Origin: BOG-1112 sp964611335
Lineage (GTDB): Bacteria; Bdellovibrionota_B; Oligoflexia; Oligoflexales; Bog-1112
Direction of reading: 5' to 3'
Assembly (NCBI GenBank): GCA_964611335.1
Contig: CAZSXR010000001.1
Location: 620,001-684,000, forward strand
Length of the DNA: 64,000 bases
Of this stretch, positions 18,524 through 27,176 are shown piece after piece. Each line of letters opens with the position of its first letter. Position 1 is the stretch's first letter. The notes under the pieces were generated by a model that worked only from the letters and a program-made list of their open reading frames with translations, ran no database searches and was not told where the DNA came from. Both the position numbers and the translations under genes were made by a program.

Positions 18524-19984
18524 TTATCTCTCAGTTTTTTTGAAAGATAAAGATAGAGCCAGTCGAGTGTCCCCTTTTCTCTCACAGATCCATGAAACAC
18601 AGACTATAGTAAACATCGATGTCAGCATGCAGAGGGTGCGGAAGGGGACGTTTTCAGTCGAAAGACCTAAAAAGGAATGAATGCCCAGTGTGGGTTCTCC
18701 CCATAAAATTCTAAAAAACAAGGCAACAAAAAATCCAACAACAGCACCTCGCGCATGTGCAAAAGGTAAAAATAAAACCATTACCAATTGTGGAAATAGA
18801 ATCACATATACAAAATCAGCACATAAATACCAGAGAGCATAGACACTTTGAACTTTGAGTGCCAAACAGCTTGCGAATATTCCCATGATCACGACAGCAT
18901 ATTGTGTAAGACTGGTGATCCTGTCACTGAATTCCTTTTTGAAAGGTATCAAAACATTCCAAACAAACATATACGAAGCGCTGAGTATGGAGGAATCTAC
19001 GGAAGACATCACCCCTGCTGCGACAACAGAAGCGCCTAACAAGCCCACCCAATAAGGAGTGAGGTATTTGAAAACATAGGGAAGCACCATCGATCCTACA
19101 GGAGCTTCAAGACCAAGTGCGTGCCAATCCGTGACAGCGCCTACCATTCCTAAAAGCGCAGGAGGAATTGCAAAGAGTAAACAGAAAACTCCCGAACCGA
19201 TCGAAAGTTTCTGAGCTGTGCGTGTGTCAGGGCAGGCGAGAATGCGTTGGAAGTAAACACCCCAAGGAATACCACCTAAGATTAGAAGCAGAGCATTATC
19301 GGACCATGTTCCTGCTGAAAAATTTTCACCGAAAGATTTAGCAGAATATTGAATCAGCAAAGAGTCATAACCTCCACAACTCAGCAGTGCATAAGGGATG
19401 ACCAACGCTAAACCAAAAAGTATAAAAACAAGTTGCACAAAATCTGTGTAAGCAACTGCCAGCAATCCACCTAACAAAGTATAAAGCACCGCAACAAAAG
19501 CTGAGACGATGACTGCGGATTCAAAACTGACATTCAAAACTCCCGAAACAGTGTAACCTAATGCGGCAAGTATAGAAGCGCTCCAAAAGAGGTCTCCAGA
19601 AAATGCAGGAATGTAGAGCAGTGCTGTAACTTTTTTCCCATAACGTTCAGTGAAAGGGTCGAGCAAAGACACGTAGCCTCTTTGACGCATAACACCTGCG
19701 AATAAAAGCCCTCCGAGCATAAGGCTGAGCGCATAACCCCACGGAGCTTGAGCCCAGAGAAGACCTTGGGTGTAAACAGCTTCTGCAGTCCCGTTTATGT
19801 AACCACCACCAACCCACGTTGCAGTCATCGTTCCTAAACCTATCCACAAAGGGAGTTGACGACTCGCAAGCATGAATTGCTCACCCGTGCTTTCTTTTTC
19901 TTTGAGTTTTTTATGTGCAAGAAATCCAACGTAGAAGGTGACGAGATAGAAAAAGCCAAAGGCAAATAGACCTAAAATATCCAT
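18524..19984 (-). CDS. sodium/choline symporter, CHT1-like (SSS family)
   Basis: A 486-residue inner-membrane sodium:solute symporter with about 13 hydrophobic segments. The stretch MRQRGYVSLLDPFTERYGKK, then LLYIPAFSGDLFW and VAVLYTLLGGLLAVAYTDFVQ, closely resembles the high-affinity choline transporter CHT1 (SLC5A7) of animals and its bacterial homologues, rather than PutP or PanF. TWVGGGYINGTAEAVY near residue 55-70 is the sodium/substrate-site region of this branch. It would import choline driven by Na+. GGAAGA lies upstream of the ATG. The lipoprotein gene follows 20 bases on. A betaine-aldehyde-type dehydrogenase at 24.4 kb supports choline or a related quaternary amine as substrate. 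Confidence 0.8.
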   Translation of the reverse strand: MDILGLFAFGFFYLVTFYVGFLAHKKLKEKESTGEQFMLASRQLPLWIGLGTMTATWVGGGYINGTAEAVYTQGLLWAQAPWGYALSLMLGGLLFAGVMRQRGYVSLLDPFTERYGKKVTALLYIPAFSGDLFWSASILAALGYTVSGVLNVSFESAVIVSAFVAVLYTLLGGLLAVAYTDFVQLVFILFGLALVIPYALLSCGGYDSLLIQYSAKSFGENFSAGTWSDNALLLILGGIPWGVYFQRILACPDTRTAQKLSIGSGVFCLLFAIPPALLGMVGAVTDWHALGLEAPVGSMVLPYVFKYLTPYWVGLLGASVVAAGVMSSVDSSILSASYMFVWNVLIPFKKEFSDRITSLTQYAVVIMGIFASCLALKVQSVYALWYLCADFVYVILFPQLVMVLFLPFAHARGAVVGFFVALFFRILWGEPTLGIHSFLGLSTENVPFRTLCMLTSMFTIVCVSWICERKGDTRLALSLSFKKTER

Positions 19985-20048
19985 AGAAATTCTTCCATGC
20001 AGACTGCGAATAAGAATTCACTGTATGTGAGGGATTCTAAGAATATGT

Positions 20049-20079
20049 TAAAGACTCAAAAAAGAGAATTGAGTCTTTA
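20049..20079. terminator. 11-bp perfect stem-loop between minus-strand genes
   Basis: Arms taaagactcaa (20049-20059) and ttgagtcttta (20069-20079) pair exactly around a 9-base A-rich loop, between the PNPOx-like gene and the symporter gene. On the minus strand the loop is T-rich rather than followed by a T run, so termination is plausible but not certain. Confidence 0.5.
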
Positions 20080-20084
20080 ACTTT

Positions 20085-20128
20085 TAAAGAGCGTGTAAAG
20101 AACGTGTAAAGAGCGTGTAAAGAACGTG
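20085..20128. repeat. four tandem 11-bp repeats
   Basis: Units taaagagcgtg and taaagaacgtg alternate twice (20085-20095, 20096-20106, 20107-20117, 20118-20128) and end directly before the stop of the PNPOx-like gene. The higher-order unit is 22 bases in two exact copies. It is non-coding, and its role is unknown. Confidence 0.85.
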
Positions 20129-20129
20129 A

Positions 20130-20717
20130 CTAACTTTCGACAGTGTCGCGCATGCAATGTGTTATTTCAATGCGTCGATCTACAAACTTAGTATCCTTTT
20201 CTATTACAGTATTCACCCAAAACTTCTGAGGATAAAATTTATAGATTCTTTGTGGAAAAGCCCCCTGATAGTCGGATGCGGGAGGAGGGGGAATTCCAAT
20301 TTTTTCAGCTAATATTTGAATTCCATAAGTTATTTCTTGATAATTTTCTAATTTATAAGCTCGACCCTGCATGTATACACCAAAACCTGTTCCAGCAGGC
20401 ACAGTGGAATCGTAGACCACAGCAAATACCCGATTATTTTGATGGATATTTTTTGAATGTTGACTTGTTTTTTCAGACATCCAGAAGAAGGTGTAGTCTT
20501 GGTTAAATGCTGTAACGAGAGGGGTGCTCCAAGGAGAACCGAATACATCAGCACTGGCTAACGTTAAATACAAACGGTCATTTAGTTCTTTTTTTGCTTT
20601 TGTGACAAGTTGAATTATTGTGTCATCAGTACAGTCTACGGAAGCAAAAACAAAAGAAGAACTACATAAAATTAGAATAGAAAAGATGAGTGTTTGCCAT
20701 TTTTTTCTAAACATCAT
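20130..20717 (-). CDS. exported PNPOx-like split-barrel protein
   Basis: 195 residues from the chosen start. The frame opens 20 residues earlier, but GGAGAGG lies eight bases upstream of the ATG at 20717. From that start the N-terminus is a clean signal peptide: MMFRKKWQ, a hydrophobic core, then SSSFVFA. The mature part resembles pyridoxamine-5'-phosphate-oxidase-like FMN split barrels (RLYLTLASADVFGSPWSTPL, FFWMSEKTSQHSKNI, NNRVFAVVYDS), which bind flavin and act on small molecules. An exported member is unusual because flavin supply outside the cytoplasm is limited. No genuine PdxH C-terminal RxHxR signature is seen, so a vitamin B6 role is unlikely. Confidence 0.7.
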   Translation of the reverse strand: MMFRKKWQTLIFSILILCSSSFVFASVDCTDDTIIQLVTKAKKELNDRLYLTLASADVFGSPWSTPLVTAFNQDYTFFWMSEKTSQHSKNIHQNNRVFAVVYDSTVPAGTGFGVYMQGRAYKLENYQEITYGIQILAEKIGIPPPPASDYQGAFPQRIYKFYPQKFWVNTVIEKDTKFVDRRIEITHCMRDTVES

Positions 20718-20841
20718 GAATACGTCCTCTCCATATGGTCTGTGTTTTTTGTTCAGAGAATATACTACGCTAGGCATCTTGGTCTTACAGTAGAAATCTG
20801 TAAGACCACAGACAGAAAGAAGTGTCTTTTAATTTTTTAGC

Positions 20842-21711
20842 TCAATTCACTGCTTGAAAATAAGCTTCGCGGAGTGTGTTTGTGATGACACCAGGGGTGA
20901 ATTTTAAATGGTCTATGGATTCGACGGGTGTAACTTCTGCCGCGGTTCCTGTGAGGAAAACTTCCTGAGCTTTACCCATTTCACTCGGAAGAATGGTGCG
21001 TTCAATCACTTCATAACCATGTTTCTTGGCAAGTTCGATGACCACTTGACGTGTAATGCCATCGAGAAAACAATCGGGTGTGGGGGTGTGAAGTTTTCCA
21101 TCCATTACGAAAAAGATATTCGCACCTGTTGCTTCACAAATATGCCCCTGCCAACTGAGCATCAAAGAGTCGTGATAGCCCGCATCTTCTGCAGCATGCT
21201 TTGCAAGTGTGCTGATTGTATACAAACCTGCAGCTTTGCTCTGCACGGGAGCTGTCTCCGGAGAAGGTCTCTTCCATGGGGAAGTGATCAAACGCAAACC
21301 TGCACCTTTTTCCAGACGGAAATAGCTGGGCCATTCCCACACAGCAACGGCAACATGGATTTTACTTTGGCGTGCGGATAAGCCCATCACTTCACTTCCA
21401 CGCCAAGCGAAGGGACGTATGTAGCAATTTTTTGCAGGAGATTGTTTGACTAATTCAAGACATGCCGCTTCGATCTCTTCGAGTGAGTGAGGAAGTTCGT
21501 AGCCTAAAATACGAGCAGAATTTTGCAGACGAAGTATGTGCTCTCGCAATTTGAAAATTTTACCGGAATAAGCGCGTATGCCTTCGAAAATGCTGCTTGC
21601 GTAGTGAAGACTGTGCGTGAGTATATGCACTTTCGCTTCGCGCCATGGAGTCATTTTTCCATCTATCCAAATAAAACCTTCTCTATCGTCAAATGGCACC
21701 AGTGCGGTCAT
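20842..21711 (-). CDS. ilvE: branched-chain amino acid aminotransferase
   Basis: 289 residues, class IV PLP aminotransferase. It interconverts leucine, isoleucine and valine with their 2-oxo acids using glutamate. The N-terminal FIWIDGKMTPWREAKVHILTHSLHY is the usual IlvE opening. The PLP lysine is in QSKAAGLYTISTLAKHAA near residue 155-165. EATGANIFFV, DGITRQVVIELA and FLTGTAAEVTPV appear in the correct order toward the C-terminus. GGAG precedes the ATG. Length and motifs fit IlvE better than D-amino-acid transaminase or aminodeoxychorismate lyase, which are the near relatives. It is divergent from the murI operon. Confidence 0.85.
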   Translation of the reverse strand: MTALVPFDDREGFIWIDGKMTPWREAKVHILTHSLHYASSIFEGIRAYSGKIFKLREHILRLQNSARILGYELPHSLEEIEAACLELVKQSPAKNCYIRPFAWRGSEVMGLSARQSKIHVAVAVWEWPSYFRLEKGAGLRLITSPWKRPSPETAPVQSKAAGLYTISTLAKHAAEDAGYHDSLMLSWQGHICEATGANIFFVMDGKLHTPTPDCFLDGITRQVVIELAKKHGYEVIERTILPSEMGKAQEVFLTGTAAEVTPVESIDHLKFTPGVITNTLREAYFQAVN

Positions 21712-21852
21712 TTTTTCACTCCGTATGAGTATTTTATGAGAAAGCTTCTTTTAACATGCTGGGTTAGAGCTTGCAAAGCAATCCAAGAATTCTCGCTTGC
21801 GGAGTCTCGTAAAAGACCTTAGAACACTGAAAAACACAGAGGATACGCAAAC

Positions 21853-22194
21853 ATGAGCGAAAAGAAAAAATTTGAAGACGGCTGCCCCGCATGGGCCGAA
21901 GATTTGATTATGAAGCTTCGTGAGGTTGAAATCTTACTTGGCAATATACCCGACTCCCTCACTTGGAAATCGGAGCATCTCAAGAAAGTGAGTGAACGCG
22001 CCTTTGCAAAAGATGAAGCTGTGTTTGATGATAAAAAAGCGGAGTTTATTTATCGACGCATCGTGCGAGGATTGGCAGATGAAAAATTTTCTGCTGATAA
22101 AATTACAGCTTTCATCAATATTCGTATCGGATACAAAGATGGTCCGCCCTATACAAGCATCGCAGAAGTTCAAGAAGCAATGGGAGATTTATGA
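21853..22194 (+). CDS. conserved hypothetical protein upstream of murI
   Basis: A 113-residue, highly charged, soluble, mostly helical protein; no known domain is recognised. GAGGA lies eight bases before the ATG, and the stop overlaps the murI start as ATGA, so the two genes are translationally coupled. No signal peptide, membrane segment or cysteine pair is present apart from a single Cys near the start. The coupling suggests a link to cell-wall precursor supply, but function cannot be assigned. Confidence 0.75.
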   Translation: MSEKKKFEDGCPAWAEDLIMKLREVEILLGNIPDSLTWKSEHLKKVSERAFAKDEAVFDDKKAEFIYRRIVRGLADEKFSADKITAFINIRIGYKDGPPYTSIAEVQEAMGDL

Positions 22195-22970
22195 AAAAAA
22201 CAGGAAGTCGCATTGGAGTTTTTGATTCAGGAGTCGGTGGTCTTACGGTTCTGAGTGCACTTCAAAAAAAACTTCCTGAGGTTGAATACATCTACTGCTA
22301 TGACAACGCTTATTATCCTTACGGAACTAAATCTGATGAGGACTTATTAAACAGACTCACTCATCTTCTTCCTGCTTTTGTAAAAACATATGACATCCAC
22401 ATTCTTGTTCTTGCCTGCAACACTGCGTCGACTCTTGCTTTAGAATCTATTCGAAAACTTATAAAAATTCCCGTAGTTGGTGTGGTCCCTGCGATTAAAC
22501 CTGCAGCTCAACATTCTCAAACGCGTGTTCTAGGACTCCTTGCGACCGAAGCAACTATACGTGGAAAATATACAGAAAATTTAATTCACCAATTCGCAAA
22601 AGATTGTGAGCTTGTCAAAGTGGGTTCTCGTAATCTTGTAGATTATGCAGAAGCAAAAATGCGAGGAGAAGCAATTTCTCTCGAAAAAATTTCTTTAGAG
22701 CTTGAACCCTTTTTTCAAAATACAAGAGTCGATACTATTATATTGGCATGCACACATTTTGATCATCTTCGTGATGAATTTGAAAAAGTATCTCCACGCC
22801 CTATACACTGGATATCCTCTGCAGGTGCTGTTGCTTCGAGAGTGCAAACTCTTGTCAAAGAACTTGCTTTGAAGGGTGCCAAAGATGCTCAGAATTGCAT
22901 CGTTGCTACTAAAGAATCTGAATTTAGACCCGAAGGCTACGGGTTTAAAAAATTTGAAACTTTAAAATAA
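22191..22970 (+). CDS. murI: glutamate racemase
   Basis: 259 residues. Converts L-glutamate to D-glutamate for peptidoglycan. GVFDSGVGGLTVL (Asp12) opens the fold. The two catalytic cysteines are visible in LACNTAST (C76) and ILACTHFDHL (near residue 185), both with the Thr that follows in this family. Length is normal. It starts inside the stop codon of the preceding gene (ATGA). Its 3' end overlaps the convergent PhyH gene by nine bases. Confidence 0.93.
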   Translation: MKKTGSRIGVFDSGVGGLTVLSALQKKLPEVEYIYCYDNAYYPYGTKSDEDLLNRLTHLLPAFVKTYDIHILVLACNTASTLALESIRKLIKIPVVGVVPAIKPAAQHSQTRVLGLLATEATIRGKYTENLIHQFAKDCELVKVGSRNLVDYAEAKMRGEAISLEKISLELEPFFQNTRVDTIILACTHFDHLRDEFEKVSPRPIHWISSAGAVASRVQTLVKELALKGAKDAQNCIVATKESEFRPEGYGFKKFETLK

Positions 22971-23759
22971 TTCAGGGAACAGTTCGTGTTCCATCTTTGC
23001 TCCGCTCTCAAGTTCTTTTTCCAAATTGGGAAAAGGGGGAGAAGTGACCCAGGGTCTAGGAGCATGTCGTATATCATCTCCTAAAAAACGCAAAGAAAAG
23101 ACACGACGACGTTTGTTTCCTAAAACGCCTCTTGCTGCATGCAGAGTCAGCATGTGAAAGCATACAATATCACCAGGATTCATAGGCCAACCTACAATGG
23201 GAAAGCTTTCTCGAGAACTTTCTATGTCAGGAAGTTCTTGCAAGGAACCTTCAGGAAACCACTTTGCCTGATGATCTTTAAAAGTACGAGGCATAAGCCA
23301 AGGACCTTTATGTGAACCCTTGATAAACTCCAAAGTTGAATAGCGATCGACGGGATCAACTGGAATCCATATGCTGCAATTTTGCATACCATCGATATTG
23401 TAATAGGGTTGGTCCTGATGCCAGGGTGTGCACTGCTGTGTGTATGCTTCTTTGACAAGCATATGGTCATGGTAAAGTCGAACTTTTTCCGATCTCATTA
23501 GGGCTGCTGCAATGTGACGGAGTTTTGTTTCAAAAATTATTTTTTGATAATAAGTATTATTTCCCCAAGTGCAAAAATCTTCTATAAAAAGACCTGAATC
23601 CTCTTCTTTGCTTGCAACCTTCATTCGTGAACTCGGATGTCTCAAATTGAATTCTATGCCTTCTCTAAGAATTTCAATCTCCTCAGCATTCAATACGTTA
23701 GACAAATGCACGACGCCGTCGTTCTGGTAGGCGTTTATGTCTTTCTCATCTAAAATCAT
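22962..23759 (-). CDS. phytanoyl-CoA dioxygenase (PhyH) family Fe(II)/2-oxoglutarate oxygenase
   Basis: 265 residues. The iron-binding triad is readable: H114 and D116 in TPWHQDQPYYN, and H207 in CFHMLTLHAARG. An arginine of RRRVFSLRF near 218-224 would hold 2-oxoglutarate. Such enzymes hydroxylate small molecules or lipids at the expense of O2 and 2-oxoglutarate. AGAGGT lies before the ATG. It is flanked by murI and a small secreted protein gene, with no pathway partner adjacent. Members of this family include ectoine hydroxylase, phytanoyl-CoA hydroxylase and antibiotic tailoring enzymes, and the substrate here cannot be chosen among them. Confidence 0.85.
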   Translation of the reverse strand: MILDEKDINAYQNDGVVHLSNVLNAEEIEILREGIEFNLRHPSSRMKVASKEEDSGLFIEDFCTWGNNTYYQKIIFETKLRHIAAALMRSEKVRLYHDHMLVKEAYTQQCTPWHQDQPYYNIDGMQNCSIWIPVDPVDRYSTLEFIKGSHKGPWLMPRTFKDHQAKWFPEGSLQELPDIESSRESFPIVGWPMNPGDIVCFHMLTLHAARGVLGNKRRRVFSLRFLGDDIRHAPRPWVTSPPFPNLEKELESGAKMEHELFPELF

Positions 23760-23837
23760 AAGCGACCTCTTGCGAAATTCTCATTCTTGCAAATATAGAT
23801 TTGTATTTAAGAAAAATCAAACTTCAGGAGATAAAAA

Positions 23838-24416
23838 ATGGTGGATGTTTTAGTAAAATTAATTGTGATGTTTTTTTTCTTCCAAAATACACTTTTCGCA
23901 AGTTTTCATCTTTATCGCAAATTAGTAGATGAATACGAACTTACAGATGTTTCACTGAATCCCGTTAAAGATGAAGAACGCGAATCTTATATTTTAGCTA
24001 TTGTTCATACCATCAGTTATTTGGAAGTTCTTGAAAGGCACGAAAAAGCAGATACGCAAGGTATATTTGATGCAATTGAGTACAGTACTCCTGAAGAACC
24101 ATATAAAATATGGAGAGTTCTTAAAAATAAAAGTCTTGCAAAAGGTACTTATTTCCCAAGTGAGTTATATGTTACATTGAGAGACTATCTTAAATTTGAA
24201 TTGGAGGTAGAAAATCCTTCGACGGAATCTTTAAAAGAGTTGTGTAAAAGTATTAAGTATCAACGTAGAAATATTGAAAAGTTCAAAATAAGAACTATTG
24301 ACCTTAGAATAAACACAGAATATTGGAAAAATGTTATGAATGTTAACGACATTAAAAAACTATCAAAACCTTTGAGAATTCCTAAGAATTGCATTGAACC
24401 CTGCGTCATTCTCTAA
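23838..24416 (+). CDS. small exported protein of unknown function
   Basis: 192 residues, not recognised. The N-terminus VLVKLIVMFFFFQNTLFAS is a signal peptide with likely cleavage after Ala. The mature part is charged and mostly helical, with aromatic residues and two cysteines at the extreme C-terminus (KNCIEPCVIL). CAGGAG precedes the ATG. It is convergent with the aldehyde dehydrogenase gene 15 bases away. The base composition looks more AT-rich than its neighbours, which could mark an acquired gene, but I have not measured it. Confidence 0.65.
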   Translation: MVDVLVKLIVMFFFFQNTLFASFHLYRKLVDEYELTDVSLNPVKDEERESYILAIVHTISYLEVLERHEKADTQGIFDAIEYSTPEEPYKIWRVLKNKSLAKGTYFPSELYVTLRDYLKFELEVENPSTESLKELCKSIKYQRRNIEKFKIRTIDLRINTEYWKNVMNVNDIKKLSKPLRIPKNCIEPCVIL

Positions 24417-24431
24417 GGTGTAGTCTATGTT

Positions 24432-25895
24432 TTATGGATATTCTGTTATTTCTCCCATTTCTACGTAGACAGATTTGATTTGAGAATAGTGATCCAAAAC
24501 AGCTGTGCCATTTTCTCGTCCTAAACCTGATTGTTTGAAGGCACCAAAAGGGATTTCAACGGGAGCTATATTGTGATTGTTGATCCAGCATATACCTGCT
24601 TGCAGTTGTGCTACAACGCGGTGTGCTTTTTGTATGTCTCGTGTGAAGACGCTCGCAGCAAGGCCGAAATCCGTTTTATTGGCTCGTTCTAAAACTTCCT
24701 CCTCACTTTTAAAACGCAGTACAGACATAACCGGTCCAAAAATTTCTTCTTTCACTATAGTCATATCATCTGTGCATTCTGAAAACACAGTAGGTTCAAC
24801 ATAAAATCCCGAGTGAAAGGGGGCATCCAACTTAGGAATCTTCCCACCGTAGATACAACGGGCACCCTCTTTTTTTCCTGTTTCTATGTAGTGTAAAACT
24901 TTCTCCCTATGGGCTTGGGTAATCAAAGCACCCATCTGTGTCTGTGGATCGAGAGGGTTACCTACACGGATGCGCCCTATGCGTGAAAGCAGTTCGTTCA
25001 TAAATGCGTCGTAAATACCGTCTTCCACAAAAACACGCGTCCCGTTGGAACACACTTCACCTTGACAGAAAAAATTTGCAAGCATAGCGCCGCTCACGGC
25101 TTGTTTGAAATCTGCATCTTTAAATAAAATCAGAGGAGATTTACCACCCAACTCAAGAGTGACAGGAACCACTTTATCTGCAACAGCATTCAGAATTTTT
25201 TTTCCTGTTGCTACAGAACCTGTGAGGGAAACTTTAGCGACATCTTTGTGACGAATGAGCATTTCACCTACATTGCCTTTGCCTTGAACGATATTGAGAA
25301 CTCCAGAAGGCAATCCTGCCTCTGTTAAAAATTCTGCAAGTTTTAATGCACTCATGGGCGTGTTTTCAGAAGGCTTGAATACAAAAGTATTTCCACAAGC
25401 GAGCGCAGGTGCAATTTTCCACGAAGCAATCAGCATAGGATAGTTCCATGCTCCGATTCCTGCGCATACACCGATAGCTTCTCTACGTGTGTAAGCAAAA
25501 GACTGGCCCATAGGTATATGTTGACCGTGAAGGGCATGGGCTTGACCACCGAAATATTCGAGAACTTCAGCAGTTCCTATAATATCGAGCATGGATTCAG
25601 AAAGAGGTTTTCCACAATCTAAAGTTTCCAATTGAGCGAGAGATTCTGCTCGTTCGCGAAGGAGTTGTGCGGTTTTCCACAAAATGCGGCCTCTATAGGC
25701 GCCTAAAGTTTTAGACCATGAAGGAAAGGCTTCTTTCGCACTTTTTACAGCAAGGTCTATGTCTTCTTTGCTTGCAATTTGAACTTCACAAAGTGTGTGT
25801 CCCGTTCCAGGACTGATATTAGCAAAACTTTCTTGTGAACATGCGTCTATGTAAGTTCCATTTCTATATAAAGTCTGCGTTGGAAATGTTTGCAT
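24432..25895 (-). CDS. betaine-aldehyde-type NAD(P)+ aldehyde dehydrogenase
   Basis: 487 residues, ALDH superfamily. Oxidises an aldehyde to a carboxylic acid. VTLELGGKSPLILF carries the general-base Glu, and FFCQGEVCSNGTRVFV contains the nucleophilic Cys with the C-S-N-G-T-R form found in BetB-type betaine aldehyde dehydrogenases. GFYVEPTVF, then IVKEEIFGPVMSVLRF and the C-terminal GAFKQSGLGRENG are standard. AAGGA lies before the ATG. No betA or betI is adjacent; the choline-type symporter at 18.5 kb is the nearest relevant gene. It could also act on aminoaldehydes such as 4-aminobutanal or trimethylaminobutyraldehyde, so betB is not assigned firmly. Confidence 0.82.
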   Translation of the reverse strand: MQTFPTQTLYRNGTYIDACSQESFANISPGTGHTLCEVQIASKEDIDLAVKSAKEAFPSWSKTLGAYRGRILWKTAQLLRERAESLAQLETLDCGKPLSESMLDIIGTAEVLEYFGGQAHALHGQHIPMGQSFAYTRREAIGVCAGIGAWNYPMLIASWKIAPALACGNTFVFKPSENTPMSALKLAEFLTEAGLPSGVLNIVQGKGNVGEMLIRHKDVAKVSLTGSVATGKKILNAVADKVVPVTLELGGKSPLILFKDADFKQAVSGAMLANFFCQGEVCSNGTRVFVEDGIYDAFMNELLSRIGRIRVGNPLDPQTQMGALITQAHREKVLHYIETGKKEGARCIYGGKIPKLDAPFHSGFYVEPTVFSECTDDMTIVKEEIFGPVMSVLRFKSEEEVLERANKTDFGLAASVFTRDIQKAHRVVAQLQAGICWINNHNIAPVEIPFGAFKQSGLGRENGTAVLDHYSQIKSVYVEMGEITEYP

Positions 25896-25975
25896 AAGTT
25901 TTTCCTTAATAGTTTTTCATAAATGAAAGATTAGTTTGAAACGTTCCAAAACTTTCTAAAGAAAGAAAGTCTACT

Positions 25976-27172
25976 ATGAATAAATACATACTCTCAAGTG
26001 TCCTTCTTGGTTTTGCATTCTGTGCAAATGCTGCTCTCACAAATCCGGATTGGATTGCAAAAGAAGAAAGTGTGGAACTCAAGCACATTCTTGAAAAAAG
26101 CACAGCTCGTGAACGTACGCTGACTATCCATATAAAACGCATACGTAGAGAGGGTGCGCCTCCTGTGATAATTTCCCATGCAGTGGTTCTCAACAATCAT
26201 GCAATGAGAGAATGGGGGCACCGTCTTTGGGAAAAAGGTTATGACGTCTGGATGCCAAATTTGCGTGCTCATGGAGTTCATGAAGAACTTTCCAGTGTTG
26301 CCCCCTATTTCGAAGGAGACTATCAATTTGATTCTATGGTGACGGAAGATTTGCCACTTATTTTCCAACATGTTTTGAAAGAGACTAAACAGAAGATTCG
26401 AATAGTTGGTTACTCGATGGGGGGAATGACCTGGGAGCAATTTCTTAGTGGTGTTTACAAAAAAAATGGAATGATTTTACAAAGCGACTCTCTTGCACGT
26501 GAACGCAATAGTTATGTGCATTCCTTTATAGGTATTGTAGTCCCTCCTGATTTGGAAAATGTGAGTGATACGGTTAAAAACCTTTTAGGCGCTATGAAAA
26601 TTTCCTTTGAACCTGCGTATTTTGTACCGCTTACTCCTATGAAGTTCAAACATGAAGTTGTTTCCAGTACAGCAAAAGCCATACATGAATTGTTATTTGC
26701 ATTTTGCGCTCGACGCATTTATGCGAGGCTGCCTTATGGAATTATAGAAGGAAGAAATTTAGATAATCCTGCGGAAGATTTTAAAGATTTGGTGATCAAT
26801 GGACTGTCTTCGCCTCATACCGATTTCATAAAAGATTTTATGAGATGGTTTTACAATGATTATGCTTCGAGAGATGCGCATGTGAATTATGGGATGAATA
26901 AGAAAGTTTTTGCTCCCACACTCATGATTGCAGCAACACGCGATTCTCTGGCGCCGAGCGATAAAATTATTGCGAAGTCTAAGCTGTATCCAAATGAAGC
27001 ACATGTGCAGGTTCTTGTTGTGGAGGACTTTGCACATTTGGATATCAATTTTCGAAGAGGTATTGAAGGTTTCCAGGATACAGTTTTTAAGTTTTTAGAA
27101 GATCCTAAGCAGAAACTTCCAAGCCACCCTGAGCTGGGAATTTACTTTGTGAAAAAGTACCAATCCTTCTAA
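25976..27172 (+). CDS. exported alpha/beta hydrolase (lipase-like)
   Basis: 398 residues. The N-terminus MNKYILSSVLLGFAFCANA is a signal peptide. The nucleophile elbow is GYSMGG near residue 145 (Ser in G-x-S-x-G). An acidic residue follows in AATRDSLAPSDK near 320, and the His is in VEDFAHLDINFRRG near 350, giving a full catalytic triad. The region around VVLNNHAMREWGHRLWEKGY with DVWMPNLRAHG resembles the acid-lipase/esterase type more than small thioesterases. It probably hydrolyses a lipid or polyester outside the cytoplasm; the substrate is unknown. It is divergent from the aldehyde dehydrogenase gene, and hflX begins four bases after its stop, so the two may share a message. Confidence 0.75.
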   Translation: MNKYILSSVLLGFAFCANAALTNPDWIAKEESVELKHILEKSTARERTLTIHIKRIRREGAPPVIISHAVVLNNHAMREWGHRLWEKGYDVWMPNLRAHGVHEELSSVAPYFEGDYQFDSMVTEDLPLIFQHVLKETKQKIRIVGYSMGGMTWEQFLSGVYKKNGMILQSDSLARERNSYVHSFIGIVVPPDLENVSDTVKNLLGAMKISFEPAYFVPLTPMKFKHEVVSSTAKAIHELLFAFCARRIYARLPYGIIEGRNLDNPAEDFKDLVINGLSSPHTDFIKDFMRWFYNDYASRDAHVNYGMNKKVFAPTLMIAATRDSLAPSDKIIAKSKLYPNEAHVQVLVVEDFAHLDINFRRGIEGFQDTVFKFLEDPKQKLPSHPELGIYFVKKYQSF

Positions 27173-27176
27173 GTTT

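Noticed and set aside
20908..21381. 157-codon open frame opposite ilvE
   Set aside because: A shadow frame of a clear gene; composition and lack of a ribosome site do not support coding.
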